NCBI GenBank assembly: GCA_031270465.1
Contig: JAISXP010000136.1
Coordinates: 1-39,935 of the forward strand
Length of the DNA: 39,935 bases
Source: Tannerella sp.
GTDB taxonomy: Bacteria > Bacteroidota > Bacteroidia > Bacteroidales > Tannerellaceae
Direction: 5' to 3'
In this document: piece after piece, positions 28,489 through 37,289 of the stretch
Layout: each line of letters starts with the position of its first letter
Position numbering within the stretch: position 1 is the stretch's first letter
Notes under the pieces: model-generated
Told to the model about the DNA's origin: nothing
Database searches by the model: none
What the model saw: only the letters and a program-made list of their open reading frames with translations
Program-made: the position numbers and the translations under genes

Positions 28489-28521
28489 CTTCGACTCTCC
28501 TTCGACCTTCCTTCGACGATA
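28489..28521. repeat. Three 11-bp direct repeats with CTTCGAC core
   Basis: CTTCGACTCTC / CTTCGACCTTC / CTTCGACGATA; cores at 28489, 28500 and 28511. Confidence 0.7.
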
Positions 28522-28633
28522 TCATATCCGGCAGACGAAGTTATCGAACTGAAAATTGACAAAGTGAGCTAAGAACTATTATTTTTATATTTATTTAACC
28601 TTTGCTTTTACTCCTGTTTTCCCGAAAAACAAA

Positions 28634-28641
28634 TATCTTTG
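28634..28641 (+). promoter_or_regulatory. Putative -7 box (TATCTTTG)
   Basis: Exact TAnnTTTG match upstream of the ATG at 28667 and the acyltransferase. Confidence 0.45.
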
Positions 28642-28950
28642 CCACAAATAAAATAATGTCAATGCAATGAATTGCAATATTAAACAAAGTGTTTATAAAT
28701 GTATTAGAATGTTAATGGGGGGGGGCAAATTTCTTATGCACAGTCTGTTAGATGTCTGTCCGGTTCTTTGCAGGCATGTGTGTCCAGCCTTGTTTGCGCT
28801 GTCTGTCCGCCTTACCGTTGTCTGTTCCCGTCTCCATCAGCCTGTCGTCTTGTGACATACACTGCTGCTCATCCGCCGACACTGCATGTGACGGCAGGAC
28901 ATGATCGCGGCGGGGAAAAAGCCGGTGACGTCCTGTCTGTTCGTCCGCCT

Positions 28951-29799
28951 ATGCTGAGCGGAGGAGGTTTGTATGTGCCGGTGTATCTGTTGAGTCTGCT
29001 TCCGATGTCATTTTTATACGGATTGTCCGGGTTAATGTACCTGTTCATCTTTCACCTGTTTGCCTACCGGAAAACGGTCGTGATACAGAACATTTCCCGC
29101 TCTTTTCCCGAAAAACAATATGGGGAGGTTGAGTCGATTATGAAGACTTTCTATCGTACATTCTGCGATAATCTGATGGAGATCGTGAAGTCCGTTTCCA
29201 TTCCGGAACCGCTTCAAAAGGCAAAAGTTGAGCTGACCGGTTTTGAACTGGCTACAAATCAAATAAAACAGGGAAAGCATGTAATCGCAAGCATGGGACA
29301 CTGTGGAAACTGGGAAATATTGAATATCCTTCCTTTCCTGTTTGATACGGGCGTGTATGCGGCATATAAACCCCTCTCGGTAAAATGCGTGGACAGGCTG
29401 TTTTTGAAAATCCGTTCCCGTTTCGGCTTGAAACTGATACCCAACAAATCCGTTGCCCGTCATTTCATGTCGAACCGGAATCCATCACTGTATTTATTTC
29501 TTGCCGACCAGTGTCCCGCAACTGTAAACAATACGTACCGGCTGGACTTCCTGCATCAGAAGACGAGTGTATTTCCGGGTGTGGAGAAATTAGCCCGCAA
29601 GGCCAATGCCTGTGTGGTATATCTCCATACCGTCCGCATTTCGCGCGGACGGTACCGTGTAGAATGCAGGGAAATCACCACCGATTCCCAATCCACTGCG
29701 GAAACGGAAATCACCCGCCGCTATATCCGTCTTCTGGAGCAGAACATCCGCGAGAATCCGGGTGGATGGCTCTGGTCGCACAAGCGGTGGAAACGATAA
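28951..29799 (+). CDS. LpxL/HtrB-type lysophospholipid (lipid A) acyltransferase
   Basis: YLLSLLPMSFLYGLSGLMYLFIFHLFAYRKTVVIQNISRSFPEK, ASMGHCGNWEIL (HX4-D/E-like block), ADQCP, NPGGWLWSHKRWKR. The ORF track starts at TTG 28768; ATG 28951 fits the family N-terminus better. Confidence 0.88.
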   Translation: MLSGGGLYVPVYLLSLLPMSFLYGLSGLMYLFIFHLFAYRKTVVIQNISRSFPEKQYGEVESIMKTFYRTFCDNLMEIVKSVSIPEPLQKAKVELTGFELATNQIKQGKHVIASMGHCGNWEILNILPFLFDTGVYAAYKPLSVKCVDRLFLKIRSRFGLKLIPNKSVARHFMSNRNPSLYLFLADQCPATVNNTYRLDFLHQKTSVFPGVEKLARKANACVVYLHTVRISRGRYRVECREITTDSQSTAETEITRRYIRLLEQNIRENPGGWLWSHKRWKR

Positions 29800-29841
29800 A
29801 AATCCAGAGAAATCTGTGGAAGGTTCCTTCCATTGAGCAGT

Positions 29842-31227
29842 TCAGGGATGCAACGCCTCCGTGTTTCCCGTATCTTCGTGTTGAAAATTCAGCATGTCGG
29901 CCGTCGGCACTGCATCTTCATCGGTATCCATCAGTTCGTTGAGCACATCCGCATGATCGGCTGGCTGTTCTTCGAGTTTGCGAAAGAAATTTTTCACAAA
30001 AAGAGTCTTCTTCTCGTTGAAAGGGTCGTTTCTGGATCTGAAACTGTTGTATACGGTATGGATATAGTCGAGATGCAGTTCGTCGTAGAGGACTTGCCTG
30101 AGTACGGGAATCTGTGCGATGTCGACTTCGTAAAAGAAACTGAGCTTGTCCATTCCCAGATACTTCATGTCTTCGGGCGAGAGTTGCAGACGCTCGTGGA
30201 GGATACGTCCTTCGGGTACATTGCGGCTGAGCAGGGGAAGGAGGGTGAGGACGAGCAGGTTGTCGCCGTCTATCGTGAAGGCGAAATATCCGATCGTCTT
30301 TTCTCCGTTTTCGGAGGGCATGATGCAGGCTATCAGTTGCATTCCATTAGGGGCGCGCACCACGCGCTGCACCATCATGAGCGAGAGGACGAAAAATTCG
30401 TTTCGCAGGATAGGGTATAGCGTGTCGATGCGTTCCTTGAAGCGGTGGATGGCGTGCGACTGTATGTAGATATTCAGCTGCCTGTCGTGCGCTATGCCCG
30501 GAAATATCTTGCTCATTGCGATGGTGGCGCCCGTGTAGGGCGTATTCATAAACTGGCCGGTGGCTATGCGGAAGGCCGTGCGTTCCCTGTTGTGGTATTT
30601 GAAGCGCAGCGACTGGCTTTCGTGCGTCGTGATGCGTACGGTCTGAATGAGGCAGGCCCTGCCTGTGGGCATATGCTCGCCTATGTACTGTCCGTAGATG
30701 CGGAAATTCGGCTGCGAGAGCATCATCAGCGTGGTTTTGATATGCCCGGCCATCGTTTCCTGAACACGGATGAAGATGTCCTGCTCATCGAACGCCTTGT
30801 GCAGCCGTTCCACTACTTCGCGCTGCGGCGCCAGCAGGTTTGCGGCAAACGATTCCAGAGCGAACATCAGCAGCATCGACTGGCCGACGGTGACCATGTC
30901 CATCCACGTCACACCCGCTTCCTCGTCGAAATATACCCGCTTCAGATACTGTATCAACTCCTCTTGTATGTAGCGGATATATTGTCTCGGCACCATGTGG
31001 CCGGACATGGCCGCAATGCGCGGAGGTAACGTCATGACACGGAAAATGTCCTGTTTCTGACGTTTGGTGAATATGTCGAACGCTGCCTCATCTTCGCCTA
31101 TCGCCCGGAAGATACGCCGCGCCATGGCATAACACGCCTCCAGATAGGTCTGGGAATGCTTTACCAGCACAGGTTTCTTCAGATGATGTGTCGGCTGTAC
31201 TTTCTTTCTTTTCTTGTTTTTAGCCAT
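29842..31227 (-). CDS. Protein of unknown function, 461 aa
   Basis: Full-length ORF with a Lys-rich N-terminus (MAKNKKRKKVQPTHHLKK) and protein-like composition; family not recognised. Confidence 0.8.
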   Translation of the reverse strand: MAKNKKRKKVQPTHHLKKPVLVKHSQTYLEACYAMARRIFRAIGEDEAAFDIFTKRQKQDIFRVMTLPPRIAAMSGHMVPRQYIRYIQEELIQYLKRVYFDEEAGVTWMDMVTVGQSMLLMFALESFAANLLAPQREVVERLHKAFDEQDIFIRVQETMAGHIKTTLMMLSQPNFRIYGQYIGEHMPTGRACLIQTVRITTHESQSLRFKYHNRERTAFRIATGQFMNTPYTGATIAMSKIFPGIAHDRQLNIYIQSHAIHRFKERIDTLYPILRNEFFVLSLMMVQRVVRAPNGMQLIACIMPSENGEKTIGYFAFTIDGDNLLVLTLLPLLSRNVPEGRILHERLQLSPEDMKYLGMDKLSFFYEVDIAQIPVLRQVLYDELHLDYIHTVYNSFRSRNDPFNEKKTLFVKNFFRKLEEQPADHADVLNELMDTDEDAVPTADMLNFQHEDTGNTEALHP

Positions 31228-31420
31228 ATTGCCGGACTTTCAATTAAACTAAACGCGTCCAAAAATACGTTTTTTTTCCAGTCCGGCACAATAAAAATGC
31301 ACTTTTTTTTTCGCAGGCATACATAACCGAGGGATTCTCGCTCTGTTCGGATGAGGCACTGTCCCGTCCGAACGGGAGATGCGACGAACCGAATCTCTAT
31401 ATGCCATGCCGGAGGATGAA

Positions 31421-32419
31421 TCATTTCGGCCTGTATTTCGATTTAGTCAGAATGTCCTGAAAATCGGAACTGTTCATCAATTCCGGTATGGAGGCTTTCG
31501 TTTTTTCCATATACCGCGAAACGATTTGCCAGCCCGTCCAGATGCCAAGGCAGCCCGGAGCATCGTCGGAAATAAAGGTGGAGGGAGCATCGGAAAAATA
31601 TTTCATGACAGTCACATGATCAGGCGTATACAAATGCTTTCGTTCAATAATCAGGCGCCACAGTTCACCTTCGTTCCGCTTGCACCACCGGAAGTCATCC
31701 GCCGTATACCCCATCAACGTTTCCGGAGCGACGTGCGGAAGCATCCGGCTGACAGCAAACTTTATTTTCCCTTCGTAAATCATCCGTTCGAGCAACACAC
31801 GGTCGTTGCCACGAAAAGGATATTCCGAAAGCAGCCATGCCGTCAGGTAGTCTGCGGCGACGTTTTCGGGTTTCATCCTTTGTCGCTGATACGGATAGAA
31901 AAAATTCTGATAGAGCGGGTAATCTTCACCCATGTATTTGTCGATGGAGAGAGAAAGCAGGCTGTCGTCGACAAGCAGGTTTTGCCCGAAACCGGACACG
32001 TGCATGTATACGGCAGGGATTTGCATCGTCGGAAAAACGTCATGCAGGCGGGCAAAACCCTCTCCCAGTTCCGCTTCCAGAGATTCGATGCGGTCATATT
32101 TACTCAGCGCATCTTCGTAGAGATTGTACAGTGCAGGTTCCGAGTAGTAATTGAACAGGCGGTCGTAAAAATCGGCTGTCTGCGTATCCTGTCTTTTGAA
32201 GATGCCCAGTCCGACGACTTTCAGCATTGCCGCATATTCGGCAGTGAACCGTTCGTCCGGTTCGGGCGCGTTCGACGAAATCAGACGAAACAGGTCTTTG
32301 TCGAAACGGTGGATGTGCATCGGTCTCGCGGTATTGTTTTCGCTTTTGACGGTAGCGGAACGGTTGCATCCGGCGAACAGGCATACCGCAACGAGCGCCT
32401 GAATGATTCGTTTATTCAT
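31421..32419 (-). CDS. gldB: GldB-like lipoprotein
   Basis: Lipobox LVAVCLFAGCN; FDKDLFRL, MQIPAVYMHVSGFGQNLLVDDSLLSLSIDKYMGEDYPLY, PENVAADYLTAWLLSEYPF; GldB-family layout. Confidence 0.8.
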   Translation of the reverse strand: MNKRIIQALVAVCLFAGCNRSATVKSENNTARPMHIHRFDKDLFRLISSNAPEPDERFTAEYAAMLKVVGLGIFKRQDTQTADFYDRLFNYYSEPALYNLYEDALSKYDRIESLEAELGEGFARLHDVFPTMQIPAVYMHVSGFGQNLLVDDSLLSLSIDKYMGEDYPLYQNFFYPYQRQRMKPENVAADYLTAWLLSEYPFRGNDRVLLERMIYEGKIKFAVSRMLPHVAPETLMGYTADDFRWCKRNEGELWRLIIERKHLYTPDHVTVMKYFSDAPSTFISDDAPGCLGIWTGWQIVSRYMEKTKASIPELMNSSDFQDILTKSKYRPK

Positions 32420-32421
32420 TT

Positions 32422-33558
32422 TTATTGTCCTTTTTTTCTGATTAATACGGTAATATGCAGGGAGAGATCGAAAAAGACCATTTTCGAATTGACATTTTGA
32501 GCGATGTGCCGTTCCGCTTCAGTCAATTCACTGATAAACTCAAAGACATTCATTTCGTTTATATATTCCGCAAAATTTGCGGAGAATGCTGCTTCTTCCC
32601 GATTCATATAATTTATTTCTTCGGCATGAAAACGGTACATGAAATTTTCGCGTATAAGCCGCTGGCAATATCTCAGGAAGCGTATTTGCTTGTCTCGGCC
32701 AAATCTGTCCACTTTTTCCGTCAAGGCTTTCATATCTTTCACGTTCCTCGTCCAGGCGTTACGCATGACGTTCATAAACAGTTCCAGAAATAATTTGTTT
32801 TCCTCGCCGGTCTGTATGACGTCTGCCAGTTTCAGACAGTCGCCCTGCGCAATGTGTGCGAACTGCTGTGATTGCGACGGGTCAACGCCAAATTTCTCTT
32901 CGGCGACGCGGGCAAGGGCGTCCGTCTCGACAGGCGTGAGATTTGTCCGCTGCAGGCGCGACAGGACTGTACCGAGTATATTGTCAGGCTCTTCCGACAC
33001 CATAAAGATAAGCGTGTTTTTAGGAGGTTCTTCGATGATTTTAAGCAGTTTGTTGGCACATTCGTCTTTCATGCGTTCAGGTATCCAGATAAACAGCACA
33101 CGGTAATCCGCCTCGTAAATCTTCATGCTGACTTTGTGGAACAGCACATTGCCTTCATTCGCATAAATCACCGCCCTCTTGTTGGTATTCAAATAGTTCT
33201 GCCATTCGCTAAAATCAAAGTAGGTACGTGTTTTCAGGAAATCGCGCCATTCGGACAGGCGATTGTCACAGCAAACATCTTCATCCTTTTCCCTGTCGGT
33301 TTTCGCCATCGGAAACGCAAAATGCAGGTCAGGGTGTGCAAGAGCATTGTATTTCAGGCACGACGGACAGTGTCCGCAACTGTCCGTGTCCGTCCGTTCA
33401 CGACAGTTCAGGTAGCGGGCGTAAGCCAGCGCCAATGGAAAAGCGCCGTAGCCTGCCGGTCCGCAAAACAGCCTTGCGTGCGGAATAAATCCCTCTTGCG
33501 CCAGCCGAATCAGCTGCCGTTTCAATTTGTCCTGACCTGTGACATCTCTGAAAAACAT
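32422..33558 (-). CDS. holB: DNA polymerase III subunit delta' (clamp-loader family)
   Basis: FRDVTGQDKLKRQLIRLAQEGFIPHARLFCGPAGYG, CRERTDTDSCGHCPSCLKYNALAHPDLHF, KLLKIIEEPPKNTLIFMVSEEPDNILGTVLSRLQ. Confidence 0.9.
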   Translation of the reverse strand: MFFRDVTGQDKLKRQLIRLAQEGFIPHARLFCGPAGYGAFPLALAYARYLNCRERTDTDSCGHCPSCLKYNALAHPDLHFAFPMAKTDREKDEDVCCDNRLSEWRDFLKTRTYFDFSEWQNYLNTNKRAVIYANEGNVLFHKVSMKIYEADYRVLFIWIPERMKDECANKLLKIIEEPPKNTLIFMVSEEPDNILGTVLSRLQRTNLTPVETDALARVAEEKFGVDPSQSQQFAHIAQGDCLKLADVIQTGEENKLFLELFMNVMRNAWTRNVKDMKALTEKVDRFGRDKQIRFLRYCQRLIRENFMYRFHAEEINYMNREEAAFSANFAEYINEMNVFEFISELTEAERHIAQNVNSKMVFFDLSLHITVLIRKKGQ

Positions 33559-33601
33559 CGTACGTATATTATATAGAGTGAATACACTGTTTCCTGCCCG
33601 T

Positions 33602-34552
33602 TCAGTAAACCGCTTTTGCGATTTGATACACGCTTTCGCTTGCCAGATACGTGTAAAAATGCAGACTGGGCACGCCGTGCGAAATCAAATCCCGGCACTG
33701 CCGTATCGACCATTCGATGCCGACAGCCCGGACTTCGTCGTCGGTACGGCATTTCCGCACTTCCGATGCCAGCGGCTCGGGAATATCCGTACGGAACACC
33801 TTGGGCAATACGGTCAACTGATTCCTGAAAACGATGGGTTTAATGCCCGGAATAATCGGTACGTTGATGCCGTCGCTACGCATGCGTTCCACAAAGGCGT
33901 AATATTTCGCGTTGTCGAAAAACATTTGCGTAACCAGATAGTCCGCACCGTTTTTCACTTTTTCCTTTGCATAATAAATGTCCGACTCCATGTTGGGCGC
34001 CTCTTCATGTTTTTCGGGATAACATGCCATGCCATACGAGAAAGGTGTCTCAAAACGGTCAAAGACAGAGTCGTCCAGTGCAATACCCTGATTGAAGCGG
34101 TTTATTTGCTGCTGCAGGTCGGTCGCATGTTCGTGATACAATTCCGCGTTCTGACCCGCATCAAACGACTTGACGTCGCCGCGCAGCAACAGCAAATCGC
34201 ATACGCCCAGAAAATTCAAATCTATCAGGGCATATTCCGTTTCCTCCTTCGTAAAGCCCTTGCAGATGACATGCGGCACGGCCGTAATCCCGTAACGGTT
34301 CTGTATCGCAGAGGCAATCGCTACCGAACCGGGGCGTTTCCGCACGTTTACTTTGCGGAGGTAACCATTTGGTGCCACTTTCTCAACGTACTCGCTGTGA
34401 TGCGACGTGATATTGATATATTTCGGATCAAACTCGCGCAATCTGTCTATCACCTTGTATACGTTCGTGATATTGTGCCCCTTAAGCGGTGGCAATATCT
34501 CGAACGAGAACGCTGTTGTCCTGCTTTCTTTTATCAGATCTATAACTTTCAT
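33602..34552 (-). CDS. metF: Methylenetetrahydrofolate reductase [NAD(P)H]
   Basis: MKVIDLIKESRTTAFSFEILPPLKGHNI, LRGDVKSFDAG, KVKNGADYLVTQMFFDNAKYYAFVERM, IPIIPGIKPI. The ORF track starts at 34606. Confidence 0.95.
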   Translation of the reverse strand: MKVIDLIKESRTTAFSFEILPPLKGHNITNVYKVIDRLREFDPKYINITSHHSEYVEKVAPNGYLRKVNVRKRPGSVAIASAIQNRYGITAVPHVICKGFTKEETEYALIDLNFLGVCDLLLLRGDVKSFDAGQNAELYHEHATDLQQQINRFNQGIALDDSVFDRFETPFSYGMACYPEKHEEAPNMESDIYYAKEKVKNGADYLVTQMFFDNAKYYAFVERMRSDGINVPIIPGIKPIVFRNQLTVLPKVFRTDIPEPLASEVRKCRTDDEVRAVGIEWSIRQCRDLISHGVPSLHFYTYLASESVYQIAKAVY

Positions 34553-35079
34553 ACTGATTGTCTGTATTTTATGCTCGAACATCCGCACGCAGGCTTCAAT
34601 CCGCATGCAAATGTAGGAAAATTTACTATAAAATGGTTCGGATATTGTTTTTTTGCGAATATTCTCATCGCGATTTTCGAATTAAATAATCATCTAACCT
34701 CCATATATCACACATTGCGGATTGAAATATCGGACAAATTTGTTAGCATATATTGACATAAAAAATACTATCGTAATAAATCGTATCATTTTCGTGATAA
34801 ATCGAGAAATTGCGTCTTTCCAGCATAATTTTCCCTGATAACGGTTTTATTGCTTAAAAAAAATGACAGGTACGATTGCTTTTTTTATACATTAAAATGA
34901 CTGATAATCAAAAATATATATGAGCTAACTCCGTGCAGCACAATATCCCTGATAGGATGCAGGCTTTAAGCATTTGATTACAAGTGCTATAGGGGTCATT
35001 TTTTCTATTTGTAACAAATTATTCATCAGATATCGGAAAAATAAAGTTGATTTAAGAAAAATAATTGTCAAAAAAGTTG

Positions 35080-35087
35080 TAACTTTG
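35080..35087 (+). promoter_or_regulatory. Putative -7 box (TAACTTTG) about 500 nt upstream of the AraC-type gene
   Basis: TAnnTTTG match in AT-rich intergenic DNA; -33 element not clear. Confidence 0.4.
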
Positions 35088-35582
35088 TACTGTATAAACA
35101 AAGCGGATGAGCGAAGTTTGAGAAAAGTAAAGAAAATAAGATAAAGAAGATATTTTTTAGTTAAATGTTTAATGAAAAATGTTATTAAAAAAAACAGTGT
35201 GTTTTTTGAATAACAACAAACAAAAGAAAGGAGGATAATAGATGAAGGAGCAGTAACAGACGTGATTTTAATGGTTTACGATGAGATTTTGACAGTTTTT
35301 GCAAATTGCGGTACGGTGTAATTGACGGAAATAGCCGTTATGTTTGATAATGAAAAGGTTGTGACGGAGATTTTCATTCCTGCAAAGAAAAACAGGATAA
35401 TTTACGCAAAGAGTGCATCAATGCGCAGTTTATGCGAAATCTAAAAGCGCGCTTGCCTGACGTTTTGATCGGGCATACTCTGATAATTAAAGTAGAATTA
35501 TTTGAGGTACAGAAAACTCAGGTAATTTAATGAATAAGAATGTGAATTTTAAAATGTAGTGAATTAAATAAAAAATAATGGT

Positions 35583-36458
35583 ATGATGAATTATGAAAAT
35601 GAATTCCTTAGCTGCAACAACGAGATGACAGACGAATTTTTCGGTTTCAAACACATCAAGGTGAATGCAGAAGGAACAATTAATTTTAACAGTGAGAAGA
35701 ATCACAATCTTTTATTTCTGCTGGATGGAAATATCCATTTTCACACGGTAGAAGTCGTAACGAGGAAATTGTCGTCCAACGGCGTTATCCTGATACCTAA
35801 AGGTTGTGTATTTTCGTACGAAGTGAGACAAGACAGCGAGCTGATGCTCTTTTCATTCAAAATGTTGCGGTCGGTTTGCGACAAATTATTCATCCAGCAG
35901 ATGGGCAATGATTTCGACGATTTCGAACCGCTGAGTTCTATTCCTATCCGCTATCCGCTAGACAACTTCTTGAGCGGCATGATATTTTATCTGCGGGAGG
36001 GATTGAATTGCGAACATTTGCATGAAATCAAGGAGAAGGAACTGTTCTTGATTTTCCGGGCATTTTACAGCAGAAAAGAACTGACCAAACTGTTTCATGA
36101 AATAGTTGGCGAATCGGACTTCAGAAGTCTTATCATGCATAACTATATGAATGTGAAAAATGTAGGCGAACTGGCTTCTCTTGCGAATATGGGGCGGACT
36201 ACGTTCGACTGCAAATTCAAAAGTGTTTTCGGTACTTCTGCCCGACAGTGGATGTTGAACCAGATAGCCAGGCACGTGAAAATCAAGGCTATGGATCCTG
36301 ATATTACCATCAGCGACCTCATGGAAGAATTTAACTTCAATTCGGCCACGCATTTCAACTGGTTTTGCAAGAGGCAATTCCACTGTACGCCTCTCGAACT
36401 CATCCGCAGTTGCAGGAGAAGTTTGAAACAGGATAAAGGCCGGAAGAGTAAACCCTGA
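35583..36458 (+). CDS. AraC-family transcriptional regulator
   Basis: C-terminal two-HTH pattern NVGELASLANMGRTTFDCKFKSVFGTSARQWMLNQIARHVKIKAMDPDITISDLMEEFNFNSATHFNWFCKRQFHCTPLELI. Confidence 0.9.
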   Translation: MMNYENEFLSCNNEMTDEFFGFKHIKVNAEGTINFNSEKNHNLLFLLDGNIHFHTVEVVTRKLSSNGVILIPKGCVFSYEVRQDSELMLFSFKMLRSVCDKLFIQQMGNDFDDFEPLSSIPIRYPLDNFLSGMIFYLREGLNCEHLHEIKEKELFLIFRAFYSRKELTKLFHEIVGESDFRSLIMHNYMNVKNVGELASLANMGRTTFDCKFKSVFGTSARQWMLNQIARHVKIKAMDPDITISDLMEEFNFNSATHFNWFCKRQFHCTPLELIRSCRRSLKQDKGRKSKP

Positions 36459-36549
36459 CAAAAGAAACAACAGTTCCGATAAGAAAGATTGTTTCTTATT
36501 ATATTAAACCGGACATGTCTGTTCAAACAAACGGTTCGGTGATTGAACG

Positions 36550-36590
36550 ACCGGTAGCGACATTTCGCATGTTCGCTACCGGTTTTTTTT
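36550..36590 (+). terminator. Strong intrinsic terminator after the AraC gene
   Basis: Perfect 11-bp stem ACCGGTAGCGA / TCGCTACCGGT followed by T8. Confidence 0.9.
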
Positions 36591-36632
36591 ACCTGACAAA
36601 CGGCGCTTTCAGCAGGTATTCGGCGTAACCTT

Positions 36633-37289
36633 TCACTCCTTCGATTCGTCGAAAATCCATAATAAGAATGGTTTATCGCTGTTTTTCAGCAGTTCGTCGG
36701 CTGCACTCATCATCACATTCGAAACGACGGGACATCCCGCACTGTAGCCCAGCGGCAGATAAAAGGGATATATCTCGCTGTCAGGGATATGGCCGTACGA
36801 ATGTAGCACGACGATGCGTTCATAGGCATTGCTGTTGGTCGGTTCCAGCCCGTGCAGTTTGTAATGTATGTGGATGCCCCACTGACTGTATGACGATATG
36901 CCTGTTTTATAGCGCCCCGGCGACGAACAGAAACTGCCTGCCTTATTGCTGTATTCCGGCTTGCCTGGCGTACTGTTCCCGCCGTAACCATGCGCGCACA
37001 AACCGGAACGGACGACCGTGTCGTTCTCGAAATCCCAGATAAAAAAACGATCTTTCCCCGAGTGAATGCCGAAATTGACCAGAAAACAGTATTTCTCGCT
37101 TAAACCGCTGTCTTTGCAGTATTGAAGCGCAGAATCGGCCTTGAGCCTCAGGCAGGCAACAAGGGATTCTCTGTCCGGCCGGTTTTCCATGCCGATTACG
37201 CCCGACGCCTGCAAAACAGGAAACAATCCCGCCACAACAGTCAGTATGGCAAAAACAGCGATCGACAGACGCAGGTGTTGCGTTTTCAC
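36633..37289 (-). CDS. Murein L,D-transpeptidase catalytic domain family protein
   Basis: VNFGIHSGKDRFFIWDFENDTVVRSGLCAHGYGG… SAGCPVVS with catalytic H…G-x2-S-x-GC pattern. GTG start overlaps the upstream GH43 stop (GTGA). Confidence 0.85.
   Translation of the reverse strand: MKTQHLRLSIAVFAILTVVAGLFPVLQASGVIGMENRPDRESLVACLRLKADSALQYCKDSGLSEKYCFLVNFGIHSGKDRFFIWDFENDTVVRSGLCAHGYGGNSTPGKPEYSNKAGSFCSSPGRYKTGISSYSQWGIHIHYKLHGLEPTNSNAYERIVVLHSYGHIPDSEIYPFYLPLGYSAGCPVVSNVMMSAADELLKNSDKPFLLWIFDESKE

Noticed and set aside
31379-32500. 373-aa + strand ORF
   Set aside because: Antisense to the GldB-like gene.
33539-34756. 405-aa + strand ORF
   Set aside because: Antisense to metF; shadow translation.
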